Both the position numbers and the translations under genes were made by a program. Under the pieces are notes generated by a model, which saw only the letters and a program-made list of their open reading frames with translations, made no database searches and was not told the origin of the DNA. Of a stretch of DNA of 19,656 nt, positions 6,924 through 13,571 are shown one piece after another (the first letter of the stretch is position 1; every line of letters starts with the position of its first letter). This DNA is from Butyrivibrio sp. (lineage in GTDB: Bacteria; Bacillota; Clostridia; Lachnospirales; Lachnospiraceae): positions 13,099-32,754 of the forward strand of contig NZ_SVFW01000045.1 in NCBI RefSeq assembly GCF_015056685.1, written 5' to 3'.

Positions 6924-7775
6924 ATGATTGGATGGGAAACTGAGATAAAAGGCAATACCGAACGAAATGTCAAAAGGCTTTATGATATGAATGGCAATCA
7001 TGTAGGTACTATCTCTATATCACGGCCAAGAAAAACATCTTCAAGCGGAAAGAAAAAGAAATCAGCACTTTACAGCTTCAAGCAGGTATCATCTCAGGTC
7101 CTGCAGGCAAAAACATCTACCAAGGCCATGCAGGTATCTAATAGTATAAGGGCCAAGATAGGTCTTTTAAAGAAGCAACTCAAAAATGGTGATGTGGACG
7201 AAGAAGAACTACTCAGAGCTATTCTTCATGCAGAAATGGTCATGAGGGCCTGCGATAAGAAAAAGAAGAACCTCAAGATGGAAGAGACTGCTGAGAGAAA
7301 TCTTGAGGGAGCGGAAGAGATTCCTGTTGAGCCTGAAGAACCCACCACGGATGCAGAATCTGAAGAAGAGATAAAGGAACTTGAGCAGGAAGAATTCGAA
7401 GCCCTCATGGAAAAACTGGAGATGAGCGCTGATGAAATGATGGAAATGGCAGAGGAAACGGTGGAACTTGATGAAGAGCTTGATGAAATGGCGCAGGCTC
7501 TTTCTGGAACAATGACACCGGAAGATCTTGAGCAACTTAAAGTGAAACACAGATCTGATGAGGCCAGGGATATTCTTAAAGCGGATCTTAAGTATTTGAA
7601 GGCTTTGTTTGACAGATTGCAATCGGAAAAAGAAAATGCCGGAAAGGCAAACTTTTCAGGATCTTGTGATAGCGGAGTATCGCTTTCGCTTGGCGGAGGA
7701 ATGGATATGCCAGTAATGACAACACAGGAAGTACAGCAACCGAATATCGGTGGATCGATGGATATTGAAGTGTAA
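6924..7775 (+). CDS. Acidic, Lys/Glu-rich protein of unknown function
   Basis: 283 residues without signal peptide or membrane helix. The start contains YDMNGNHVGTISISR, then a Lys/Ser-rich basic patch (residues about 38-50). A helical segment (51-110, with RAKIGLLKKQLKNGDVDEEE) is followed by a long Glu-rich region with Met (about 120-190, for example MEKLEMSADEMMEMAEE) and another helix (EARDILKADLKYLKALFDRL). The C-terminus is GGSMDIEV, similar to those of its neighbours. AAAGGTGG lies before ATG 6924, 37 bp after the preceding gene, so it is in the same operon. I do not recognise the family; the layout suggests a scaffold or chaperone-like helical protein, which is speculative. Confidence 0.7.
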   Translation: MIGWETEIKGNTERNVKRLYDMNGNHVGTISISRPRKTSSSGKKKKSALYSFKQVSSQVLQAKTSTKAMQVSNSIRAKIGLLKKQLKNGDVDEEELLRAILHAEMVMRACDKKKKNLKMEETAERNLEGAEEIPVEPEEPTTDAESEEEIKELEQEEFEALMEKLEMSADEMMEMAEETVELDEELDEMAQALSGTMTPEDLEQLKVKHRSDEARDILKADLKYLKALFDRLQSEKENAGKANFSGSCDSGVSLSLGGGMDMPVMTTQEVQQPNIGGSMDIEV

Positions 7776-7837
7776 ATATATGCGATATTTTTTACCTTAA
7801 TGATTAACAAATGTTAATAAAATGAAAGGAGGCGCAG

Positions 7838-8368
7838 ATGGCTATTTCAAATGTTATGACAAGCTCTCTCTTATCTGCCAGTTCTGCGATGAAGCAGGTA
7901 AGAGCACAGGAAGGAATCAAAAAGCAGATGGAAGGCAAAGCTGGCGTTCTGAAAGCAGAGATAAAACAGGATTCCGGCAGAGGCGGCGATACAGCAAAAA
8001 AGGAAGAAGAGCTGGCTGCTGTGGAAAAGAAGGCTACTGATATCGGAAATATGCAGATGAATCAGATGGCTGAAATGAACAAGAACATGAACGAAGCTTC
8101 CAAGGCAGATGCAGAGGAACAGAAGAGAGCAGAGAAACTTGAAGAGCAGAGAGAGAAGAAACGCGCTGAGAGGAAAGAGCATCTTGAGGAACTTCAGGAG
8201 AAGATTGCAGAGAGTACAGTTTCTGTCGATGGGGCAGAAGTTGCGGTTATTTCTTCACCTGATGCCAAAAGCGGAGAAGTGCATCTTGATGAAGTAATCG
8301 CTCCTACAAGCGCAGCTGAAGTAAAGACGGCAAGTACCGGTTCAGTGACTGTTGATGTGAAAGTTTGA
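7838..8368 (+). CDS. Coiled-coil protein of unknown function
   Basis: 176 residues, mostly helical. A Ser/Met-rich start (MAISNVMTSSLLSASSAMKQ) leads into a long Ala/Glu/Lys coiled coil covering roughly residues 20-130, rich in QMNQMAEMNKNMNEASKA and EEQKRAEKLEEQREKKRAER. A short tail ends in GSVTVDVKV, related to the tails of the two genes before it. GGAGGCGCAG precedes ATG 7838. The 62-bp gap before the gene holds a small dyad, TTAACA-AA-TGTTAA (7806-7819), but no clear promoter. The end overlaps the region of the next gene's ribosome site. There is no signal peptide or membrane helix, and no recognised family. Confidence 0.7.
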   Translation: MAISNVMTSSLLSASSAMKQVRAQEGIKKQMEGKAGVLKAEIKQDSGRGGDTAKKEEELAAVEKKATDIGNMQMNQMAEMNKNMNEASKADAEEQKRAEKLEEQREKKRAERKEHLEELQEKIAESTVSVDGAEVAVISSPDAKSGEVHLDEVIAPTSAAEVKTASTGSVTVDVKV

Positions 8369-8385
8369 TGACAAGGAGGTTAAAA

Positions 8386-9018
8386 ATGAGTATGAGTATT
8401 AGCAGTAATTATGGAAATTATGGTTATTACAACAATCCTGTAAACAGTACCCAGTCTGTACAGGAAAAGAAGGAAGAAGAGCAGAATAATAAAACAAACA
8501 AAGCAGAAGAAGCTGCTGTATATGACAAAAACTCCGATTCCGGCAATAAAGCCACTTATGATATCGCAAAGAAATCTTCTACAGACAGAGCAGCTATAGT
8601 TCAGCAGATGAAGGCTGCAGAAGAACAGCAGCGTAATCAGCTTATGGCAATAGTACAGAAAACTCTGCAGGGGCAGGTCGGAGCATTTGGAAAGGCAACA
8701 GGAGATAATTTCTGGAAACAGCTTGCCGGTGGCAATGTAAAGGTTGACGCAGCTACCAGAGCTCAGGCACAGAAGGATATTTCAGAGGACGGTTATTATG
8801 GTGTAAAGCAGACATCTCAGAGATTATTTGATTTTGCGCAGGCCCTTGCCGGTGACGATGTGGATAAGATGAAAGAGATGCAAAAAGCAATGGAAAAGGG
8901 CTTCAAACAGGCAACAAAGACCTGGGGCAGAGAACTTCCATCAATCTGTAAAGAGACCATGAATGCAGCTAATAAGCTGTTTGAGGATTACTATTCGTCT
9001 AAAGAACAAGCAGTTTGA
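8386..9018 (+). CDS. Small polar protein with SISSNY N-terminus, unknown
   Basis: 210 residues. The start MSMSISSNYGNYGYYNN is Ser/Asn/Tyr-rich and shares its pattern with the protein at 9223. A charged, disordered region (about 25-65) follows, then a helical domain (about 70-205) with KTLQGQVGAFGKATGDNFWKQ, RAQAQKDISEDGYYGVKQTS and a helix-rich end. ATG 8386 is selected because AAGGAGG (8373-8379) stands 6 nt before it; the frame from 8365 would overlap the upstream gene and has no ribosome site. There is no signal peptide. The segment EDGYYGVKQTSQRLFDFAQALAG looks like a conserved functional core, but I cannot name the family. It is the last gene before a candidate LytTR-controlled promoter. 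Confidence 0.72.
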   Translation: MSMSISSNYGNYGYYNNPVNSTQSVQEKKEEEQNNKTNKAEEAAVYDKNSDSGNKATYDIAKKSSTDRAAIVQQMKAAEEQQRNQLMAIVQKTLQGQVGAFGKATGDNFWKQLAGGNVKVDAATRAQAQKDISEDGYYGVKQTSQRLFDFAQALAGDDVDKMKEMQKAMEKGFKQATKTWGRELPSICKETMNAANKLFEDYYSSKEQAV

Positions 9019-9085
9019 CTCCGGGCAATTATTCAGATGTTCTGTCATCGATTCTTCCGTCGAATATCGATAAAAAAGAGTGACA

Positions 9086-9126
9086 ATTTACGTCATAAAA
9101 ACGTCTATTCATGACATCGATATAAT
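9086..9126 (+). promoter_or_regulatory. Candidate LytTR binding site with promoter
   Basis: Direct repeats ATTTACGTCA (9086-9095) and ATTCATGACA (9107-9116) are 21 bp apart, start to start. A -10 box TATAAT (9121-9126) begins 14 bp after the start of the second repeat, so the repeat occupies the -35 position, as in activator-dependent promoters. It lies about 97 bp before the gene at 9223. Confidence 0.6.
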
Positions 9127-9222
9127 AAGAAGAAAGTACCATCCGATATATAGATAAAGACAATTATTCCATAATCAGAATGTATGGGAAATGGACTTCC
9201 CAAAGATAAGGAGGGCAACGGA

Positions 9223-10167
9223 ATGTCATTATCGGTAAGTTCAGATTATAGTCAGTTTTATAAGGGAACAGAGCAGTTAAAGAGCTATGGTTCAGGAAAT
9301 GGTAAAAAAGAAACCATTGTGCGTTATGAGTTTAATACTACAGATGAGCATGGGAATAAGGTTATGGACAAAATGTCCAAAGAAGAAAGCTTTCGTGTTA
9401 TGAATGATATCACATCCCAATATGGTGATAATGTGCTGGTATCTTTTTCAGGAGATGGCTTGGCTGCCCTGGAGACAAGTAAAGGTAAGCTCCCAATTCC
9501 AGAGCAACCTCATAGGGAAATACCGGATGGAACATTTACAGCTCTTGAAGGACCAAAGGTGCTGTCAGAGGAAGAGTTATCTGAAATGCGAAAATCGGGC
9601 GGTACTAACATGGCAGATGTGATGCGCAAACTTGATCCGAATGCATATAAAGAATTCATGAGCATAAACGAAGAAGCCATGGAAAAAGGTGGAACAGAGA
9701 GCATTATTGCAGGATTCAGGTTTATGTATAAGTGGATTACAAACAATGCTGAAAAGAATCCTAACTGGATGGATTCATATGACCCTGAGGGGAAGTATGA
9801 AGCTGATCATGAGATTGAGCTTTCAGAGAGGCTTAATTTCGTGAAAACTAAAAATCATTCTTATGGAAAGTCTTTTTACTCCGTGGAAGACTCCGGTAAA
9901 GATCTCCTTGAGGCGTATGCGAATTTGATGAATACCATAGTTAAAGGGCATGAAAATGGCACAAGAAAGTCTTTCGTAAAAGATAATGGTGAACTTAGGG
10001 AGATGACCCTTCAGGAAGAACTTGATGCGCTGGATGCTGCGTTTGTGAAATTGTCTGAGCGATCTGCTGAAAGGCTTAGAAAACGTGAGGATGAAGCTAA
10101 GGCTTTGGAAGACTACGATAAACAGTTTTCTGAGATAAAAGGGAATAAAGCAGAACATCCTCAATAA
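9223..10167 (+). CDS. Polar protein with SVSSDY N-terminus, unknown
   Basis: 314 residues from ATG 9223, chosen because AAGGAGGG lies 7-8 nt upstream; the longer frame from 9184 starts ahead of that site. The N-terminus MSLSVSSDYSQFYKG matches that of the protein at 8386. A region with YEFNTTDEHGNKVMDKMSKEESFRVMNDI (about 32-60) is followed by a Pro-rich linker and GPKVLSEEELSEMRKSGGTNMADVMRKLDP. A helical C-terminal half (about 125-314) contains SERLNFVKTKNHSYGKSFYSVEDSGK and a charged final helix. It has no signal peptide or membrane segment. It is separated from the preceding gene by a region with LytTR-type repeats, so it probably has its own promoter. I do not recognise a named family with confidence. 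Confidence 0.72.
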   Translation: MSLSVSSDYSQFYKGTEQLKSYGSGNGKKETIVRYEFNTTDEHGNKVMDKMSKEESFRVMNDITSQYGDNVLVSFSGDGLAALETSKGKLPIPEQPHREIPDGTFTALEGPKVLSEEELSEMRKSGGTNMADVMRKLDPNAYKEFMSINEEAMEKGGTESIIAGFRFMYKWITNNAEKNPNWMDSYDPEGKYEADHEIELSERLNFVKTKNHSYGKSFYSVEDSGKDLLEAYANLMNTIVKGHENGTRKSFVKDNGELREMTLQEELDALDAAFVKLSERSAERLRKREDEAKALEDYDKQFSEIKGNKAEHPQ

Positions 10168-10240
10168 GCTGAGCCTCCTTTCAAGTGATGTTAAGGGTAG
10201 CACTGTAGACAGTCAGATATAAGAACAGATTGTAATGTCC

Positions 10241-10283
10241 ATTCGTTACAATAATCCGTCCATTCATGACAAAAACATATAAA
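10241..10283 (+). promoter_or_regulatory. Candidate LytTR binding site with promoter of the two-component operon
   Basis: Direct repeats ATTCGTTACA (10241-10250) and ATTCATGACA (10262-10271) are 21 bp apart; the match extends upstream by GTCC in both copies. A -10-like TATAAA (10278-10283) follows. Transcription would begin near 10290, giving a leader of about 105 nt before the response regulator, which suggests autoregulation. Confidence 0.62.
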
Positions 10284-10324
10284 TATAAAGCGCTGTGATG
10301 ATAATATAAATATAGGGGTTAAGG

Positions 10325-10363
10325 AAAAAATGCTTACATGGATGTCCGTGCTAAGCATTTTTT
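10325..10363 (+). terminator. Terminator or attenuator hairpin in the response-regulator leader
   Basis: A perfect 12-bp stem AAAAAATGCTTA (10325-10336) / TAAGCATTTTTT (10352-10363) is extended by CATGG...CCGTG, with a run of six T forming the end of the stem. It lies between the candidate promoter at 10241-10283 and the response-regulator ATG (10397), so it could attenuate that operon as well as stop read-through from upstream. Confidence 0.7.
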
Positions 10364-10380
10364 CGTTATTGGCTAAGTGA
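10330..10380 (+). CDS. Possible 16-residue hydrophobic leader or signal peptide
   Basis: A short frame ATG...TGA encoding MLTWMSVLSIFSLLAK, 16 bp before the response-regulator gene. AAGG (10321-10324) lies 5 nt before the ATG. The peptide is hydrophobic with one C-terminal Lys. The whole frame overlaps the terminator-like hairpin at 10325-10363. It may be a leader peptide whose translation opens the hairpin, or a secreted signal for the adjacent sensor kinase. It lacks the Cys and acidic tail of AgrD, and no AgrB-type protease is nearby. It may equally be a chance frame; coding is unproven. Confidence 0.35.
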   Translation: MLTWMSVLSIFSLLAK

Positions 10381-10396
10381 AAATTGAGGGTAATGT

Positions 10397-11161
10397 ATGA
10401 CAAGGTACAGTATAGCAATTTGCGATGATGAAGAGGATGTAAGGAGTCTTTTTCATGATTGGGTAAGCAAGGCAAAATATGATGTGGATGTTAAAGAGTA
10501 CTCAGGTGGAGATGAACTCATAAAGGATATAGATGCAGGCGCCGGGATAGATATTCTTTTTCTTGATATAGCTATGGGCAAAAATGACGGAATAGAAACA
10601 GCAAAAGAACTTGGAAGGCGCATAGAGGCAAGTGGCAAAAGTATGCGTGCATCTAGGCCACTTATAATTTTTGTTACAGGTATACCGGACAGGATGGGAG
10701 ATGCATTTGGCGTTAAGGCATTTGATTATCTGCTTAAGCCGGTTTCCCAGGCATCATTTGAAAGTGAGCTTCACAGAGCAGTTGAGGAACTACAGAGACT
10801 GGATGCCCAGCTCATATGCGAGACAAAATATCAAAATGAGGAAGACAGGTTTATATCCATACAATCAGGTAAAGGGACAATAAATATAAAGCTTCGGGAT
10901 ATTTTATATATTGAGAGCTCGGGACGAAAAGCAATTGTCCATTTGCCGGGAATTAAGCATGAAGTGTATCGGCAGATGAATGACTTTGAGGATGAACTGG
11001 GGAACAGTTTTTTCAGGGTTCACAGAGGCTATCTGGTTAATATGAGGCATATAAAAGGCTACTCCAGATCAGAGGTACAGGTTGACAATGGAGATGTGCT
11101 TATCATGTCAAAATACAAATATGCTGATTTTATAAGAGCTTACATGGAGTTTATATCCTGA
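10397..11161 (+). CDS. LytTR-family response regulator (AgrA/LytR type)
   Basis: 254 residues. The receiver domain (about 1-125) has the acidic pair D10/D11 in AICDDEEDV, phospho-acceptor D57 in LFLDIAM, and K114 in DYLLKP. The LytTR DNA-binding domain (about 148-252) shows ILYIESSGRKAIVHL, FFRVHRGYLVNMRHI and KYKYADFIRAYM. LytTR proteins bind pairs of short direct repeats about 21 bp apart; three such pairs occur in this window, one directly upstream of this gene. The kinase gene begins 17 bp after the stop. ATG 10397 is preceded by GAGGG (10387-10391). The receiver carries an insert with Arg/Lys around RRIEASGKSMRASRP (residues 74-88), slightly longer than usual. Confidence 0.95.
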   Translation: MTRYSIAICDDEEDVRSLFHDWVSKAKYDVDVKEYSGGDELIKDIDAGAGIDILFLDIAMGKNDGIETAKELGRRIEASGKSMRASRPLIIFVTGIPDRMGDAFGVKAFDYLLKPVSQASFESELHRAVEELQRLDAQLICETKYQNEEDRFISIQSGKGTINIKLRDILYIESSGRKAIVHLPGIKHEVYRQMNDFEDELGNSFFRVHRGYLVNMRHIKGYSRSEVQVDNGDVLIMSKYKYADFIRAYMEFIS

Positions 11162-11178
11162 CGATTGTAGGAGGCAGT

Positions 11179-12579
11179 ATGACAGAGGAAAATATCAGAA
11201 TTATGGAACAAATCTACGGAGTATCTATGATACTGATCCGTGGCCTGTTCTTTGGAATGTTTGAAGAGCTTTTTATAAATAAAGAGACACTTAGCAGACC
11301 AAAGAATATTGTATTGTCAGTTATAATCACGATTGAAGGGATAGTGTTGTTTGCAATTCCATATTCTACAAAAGGTCTGTACAGTATAATAAGCCTTCTG
11401 ACTATAATTGCAGTGTTTTATTTTTATAATCAAAAGATATTACCGCATATCATTTTTGTCTTCTTTCTCTGGCAGAACGTATTCTACGTATGGCATTTGA
11501 TAAATTTTGCCGTTTTCAACAGTATTTCAGATTATGTTACAGCAGCTATAGATTATTCCAGGGAAGGCGCAGTGGAAAACCTATGGAACTGGATGTTTAT
11601 ACTGATGGCTTTACAGGTTGTATTTTTGGCTGTTTTCCTGTTACTGGAATACTTCGTAACCAGAAAAATCTGTACGGTCAAGTATGATATGTCATGGACT
11701 GAAGCTCTATATTTATCGATATATTCTGCTGTGTCATATATTATCTGTTACATTATTGTAGAAGTTATGGTTGTACCGCTTGATAAAGAGGTTTTTGTGC
11801 TGCTGGATGAGAAGCAGGATCTTAGATTTACCCTGCCAATCCTGGCTGTGCTTATTTTTATCGGAGAAATGTCTGCAATTGCTACATGGCAGCGCTACAG
11901 GAGACTTAAAGAAGAGGAGCTTAGGCTACAGGAGCAGATACAGGAGCAGGAGTTTATCAGGAAAAAGATTGAATATACTGAAAAATACCATGACCGTATA
12001 AGAACGCTTCGGCATGATATGGCAGGCAAACTCATGATTCTTAAGAGCTTCTTGGAAAAAGACAGGATAAGCGATGCGAAAGAATTTCTTGGGGAAATGG
12101 ACATTGAGCTTAGCTCAGAAGCTATGCAGTATGCGACCAACAATCCGGTTACAGATGCAGTGATAAATGAGGCTGCAGCTCAGGCAGGTAGCATTAACTG
12201 TGATTTTAAGGCAGAATTTCTTTTCCCTGATGACAATGGAATCAGTGCTTTGGATATGGGGATTATTCTTAATAATCTTATTGATAACGCTTTGGATGGA
12301 GTACTAACCGTGGCGGAGGGTGATAGGTATATCAGACTTATTGGGGAACAGAAGGATAACTTTTACTTGATAAAAATAGAAAATTCGTTTGATGGAAAAT
12401 TGAAGCGTGGTTCTGATAACAGCATCATCAGTACAAAGAAAATGGATTCTGACACAGATAGGCATGGGCTTGGGTTAAAGAGTGTTATGCGGATCGCTGA
12501 TAAATATCTTGGAGCGGTGGATATCAATTCAGAAAATAAGGTTTTTAAGGTTAAGGTAATGCGGCAGAAGAAAAACTGA
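11179..12579 (+). CDS. GHKL-domain sensor histidine kinase (AgrC-like)
   Basis: 466 residues. The N-terminal half (about 15-245) has six to seven hydrophobic segments and no large extracytoplasmic domain, as in AgrC-type peptide sensors. A coiled-coil linker (RRLKEEELRLQEQIQEQEF) leads to the phospho-acceptor His in LRHDM (H279). The ATP-binding domain carries the N-box ILNNLIDNALDG (about 363-374) and the G-box HGLGLKSV (429-436). It probably phosphorylates the response regulator 17 bp upstream. The ligand is unknown; related kinases sense peptides or membrane stress. ATG 11179 follows GTAGGAGG. The first decamer of a LytTR-type site begins 3 bp after its stop codon. Confidence 0.94.
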   Translation: MTEENIRIMEQIYGVSMILIRGLFFGMFEELFINKETLSRPKNIVLSVIITIEGIVLFAIPYSTKGLYSIISLLTIIAVFYFYNQKILPHIIFVFFLWQNVFYVWHLINFAVFNSISDYVTAAIDYSREGAVENLWNWMFILMALQVVFLAVFLLLEYFVTRKICTVKYDMSWTEALYLSIYSAVSYIICYIIVEVMVVPLDKEVFVLLDEKQDLRFTLPILAVLIFIGEMSAIATWQRYRRLKEEELRLQEQIQEQEFIRKKIEYTEKYHDRIRTLRHDMAGKLMILKSFLEKDRISDAKEFLGEMDIELSSEAMQYATNNPVTDAVINEAAAQAGSINCDFKAEFLFPDDNGISALDMGIILNNLIDNALDGVLTVAEGDRYIRLIGEQKDNFYLIKIENSFDGKLKRGSDNSIISTKKMDSDTDRHGLGLKSVMRIADKYLGAVDINSENKVFKVKVMRQKKN

Positions 12580-12581
12580 CT

Positions 12582-12622
12582 ATTCATTACATAAAAAGGT
12601 CCGTTCGTGTCAAAGCTATTTA
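12582..12622 (+). promoter_or_regulatory. Candidate LytTR binding site and promoter for the FliD-like gene
   Basis: Direct repeats ATTCATTACA (12582-12591) and GTTCGTGTCA (12603-12612) are 21 bp apart, followed by a -10-like TATTTA (12617-12622) at the same 14-bp offset as in the 9086 site. A second possible -10, GATACT (12642-12647), is also present. A long structured leader follows up to ATG 12769. Confidence 0.58.
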
Positions 12623-12665
12623 ACCTCCTCCGGTCATAGACGATACTTGATATGGAACAGAAACT

Positions 12666-12748
12666 ACCTGCTGCACTAAACTCGACAGTACCTCGTTAAG
12701 TGCACAGGTATGGTTCGCACTAGACTCGGGAAGAACCTCGTCAAGTGC
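12666..12748 (+). repeat. Tandem hairpin repeat in the leader of the FliD-like gene
   Basis: Two similar copies of 31 and 32 nt. Copy A (12673-12703) starts GCACTAAACTCG and ends CCTCGTTAAGTGC; copy B (12717-12748) starts GCACTAGACTCG and ends CCTCGTCAAGTGC. Each can fold with a GCACT/AGTGC stem plus an inner stem, AAC/GTT in A and GAC/GTC in B. The A-T pair of copy A is thus replaced by G-C in copy B, a compensatory change. Copy A is further closed by ACCTG (12666-12670) with CAGGT (12705-12709). Confidence 0.6.
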
Positions 12749-12768
12749 TCTACTCAGGAGGTGTTTTT

Positions 12769-13536
12769 ATGAATTTTGGGCAAAACTATTTTGATGTCCT
12801 GACTAGTAGGATAGGCGGAGCCTCCAGTATTTGGAACAGACAAGGAACGTCTAATGTTAATAATCGCAGTAGGACTACAGGAACAAGAGGCACATCACGA
12901 ACATCAGGCGCTATAAATAATAGCTATTTTGGATTAAGCGCCAATACCGTGAAAGCTATGAATAACGCATATAACAGCACATACAATAGTGCATATATGT
13001 CTGATCAGAAGGTTGCTGATGGAGCTGTAAAGGTAGAAAGCGCCGGTAAGAAACTTGCAAACAGTGAGATTTATGAAGAAAAGAACACAGACCAGCTTCT
13101 TAAAACTGTAAAGAATTTTGTAGATGGTTACAATGATGTCAACAGTGGAGCAAAAAATGCTACAAGCACTACAGTTAGAAATAGAGCCGGATGGATGAGG
13201 GAGGATGCGCTTAATAATGTGTCAGACCTTAGAAAGATAGGCATAGGTTACAACTCTAAGACAGAAGAGTTATCTGTTGATGAAGATGTATTAAAAGGAG
13301 CAGACAAAGCTACTGTCAAAAAGATATTAGGAGAAGCCGGATCATTTGGACAAAGGCTTAGAAACAATGCATCTTTAACATCCCAAGCAGCCATCACTTC
13401 GAGCAGATATTCGATGAATACAGGCATCTATGGATCTAATGGCAGATACAATACCGGAAATTTTTTTGGTGGTTTTGGTAGCTTTGGTGGATATGGCAAT
13501 TCATTCCTGTCATCAATGTTTTCAAGATGGTTCTAG
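12769..13536 (+). CDS. FliD C-terminal-like (flagellar cap-like) protein
   Basis: 255 residues from ATG 12769, preceded by CAGGAGGTG; the earlier GTG at 12745 lies within the leader hairpin. There is a polar Ser/Asn/Thr-rich N-terminus, then a region that follows the C-terminal pattern of flagellar hook-associated protein 2 (FliD): KNFVDGYNDV (115-124), DLRKIGIGY...EELSVDEDVLKGA (153-178) and ATVKKILG. The C-terminal tail is Gly/Phe/Tyr-rich (GGFGSFGGYG, about 214-223). True FliD is far longer and has an N-terminal coiled-coil part that is missing here. There is no signal peptide. No other flagellar gene is visible in this window. It is probably an exported surface or filament-related protein; likeness to FliD is from recalled family patterns, not from a search. 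Confidence 0.62.
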   Translation: MNFGQNYFDVLTSRIGGASSIWNRQGTSNVNNRSRTTGTRGTSRTSGAINNSYFGLSANTVKAMNNAYNSTYNSAYMSDQKVADGAVKVESAGKKLANSEIYEEKNTDQLLKTVKNFVDGYNDVNSGAKNATSTTVRNRAGWMREDALNNVSDLRKIGIGYNSKTEELSVDEDVLKGADKATVKKILGEAGSFGQRLRNNASLTSQAAITSSRYSMNTGIYGSNGRYNTGNFFGGFGSFGGYGNSFLSSMFSRWF

Positions 13537-13571
13537 AACCCAAATGTGCAAATTTATGAGGTGAACAGCAT

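Noticed and set aside
7226..7810. A 194-codon minus-strand frame, Ser-rich
   Set aside because: It is the antisense of the Glu/Lys-rich protein at 6924: GAA/GAG-rich coding yields TTC/CTC/TCT (Phe, Leu, Ser) on the other strand. It has no ribosome site and no family pattern.
10330..12579. A complete Agr quorum-sensing locus
   Set aside because: The kinase and LytTR regulator fit, but no AgrB-type protease and no AgrD-like peptide with an internal Cys and acidic tail are present. Only a short hydrophobic frame was found.
12652..12772. Two short frames in the leader of the FliD-like gene (MEQKLPAALNSTVPR at 12652; one of 20 residues at 12710)
   Set aside because: Neither has a convincing ribosome site, and both run through the hairpin repeats, whose pairing explains the sequence better. 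The ATGA overlap of the second is noted in the leader finding.
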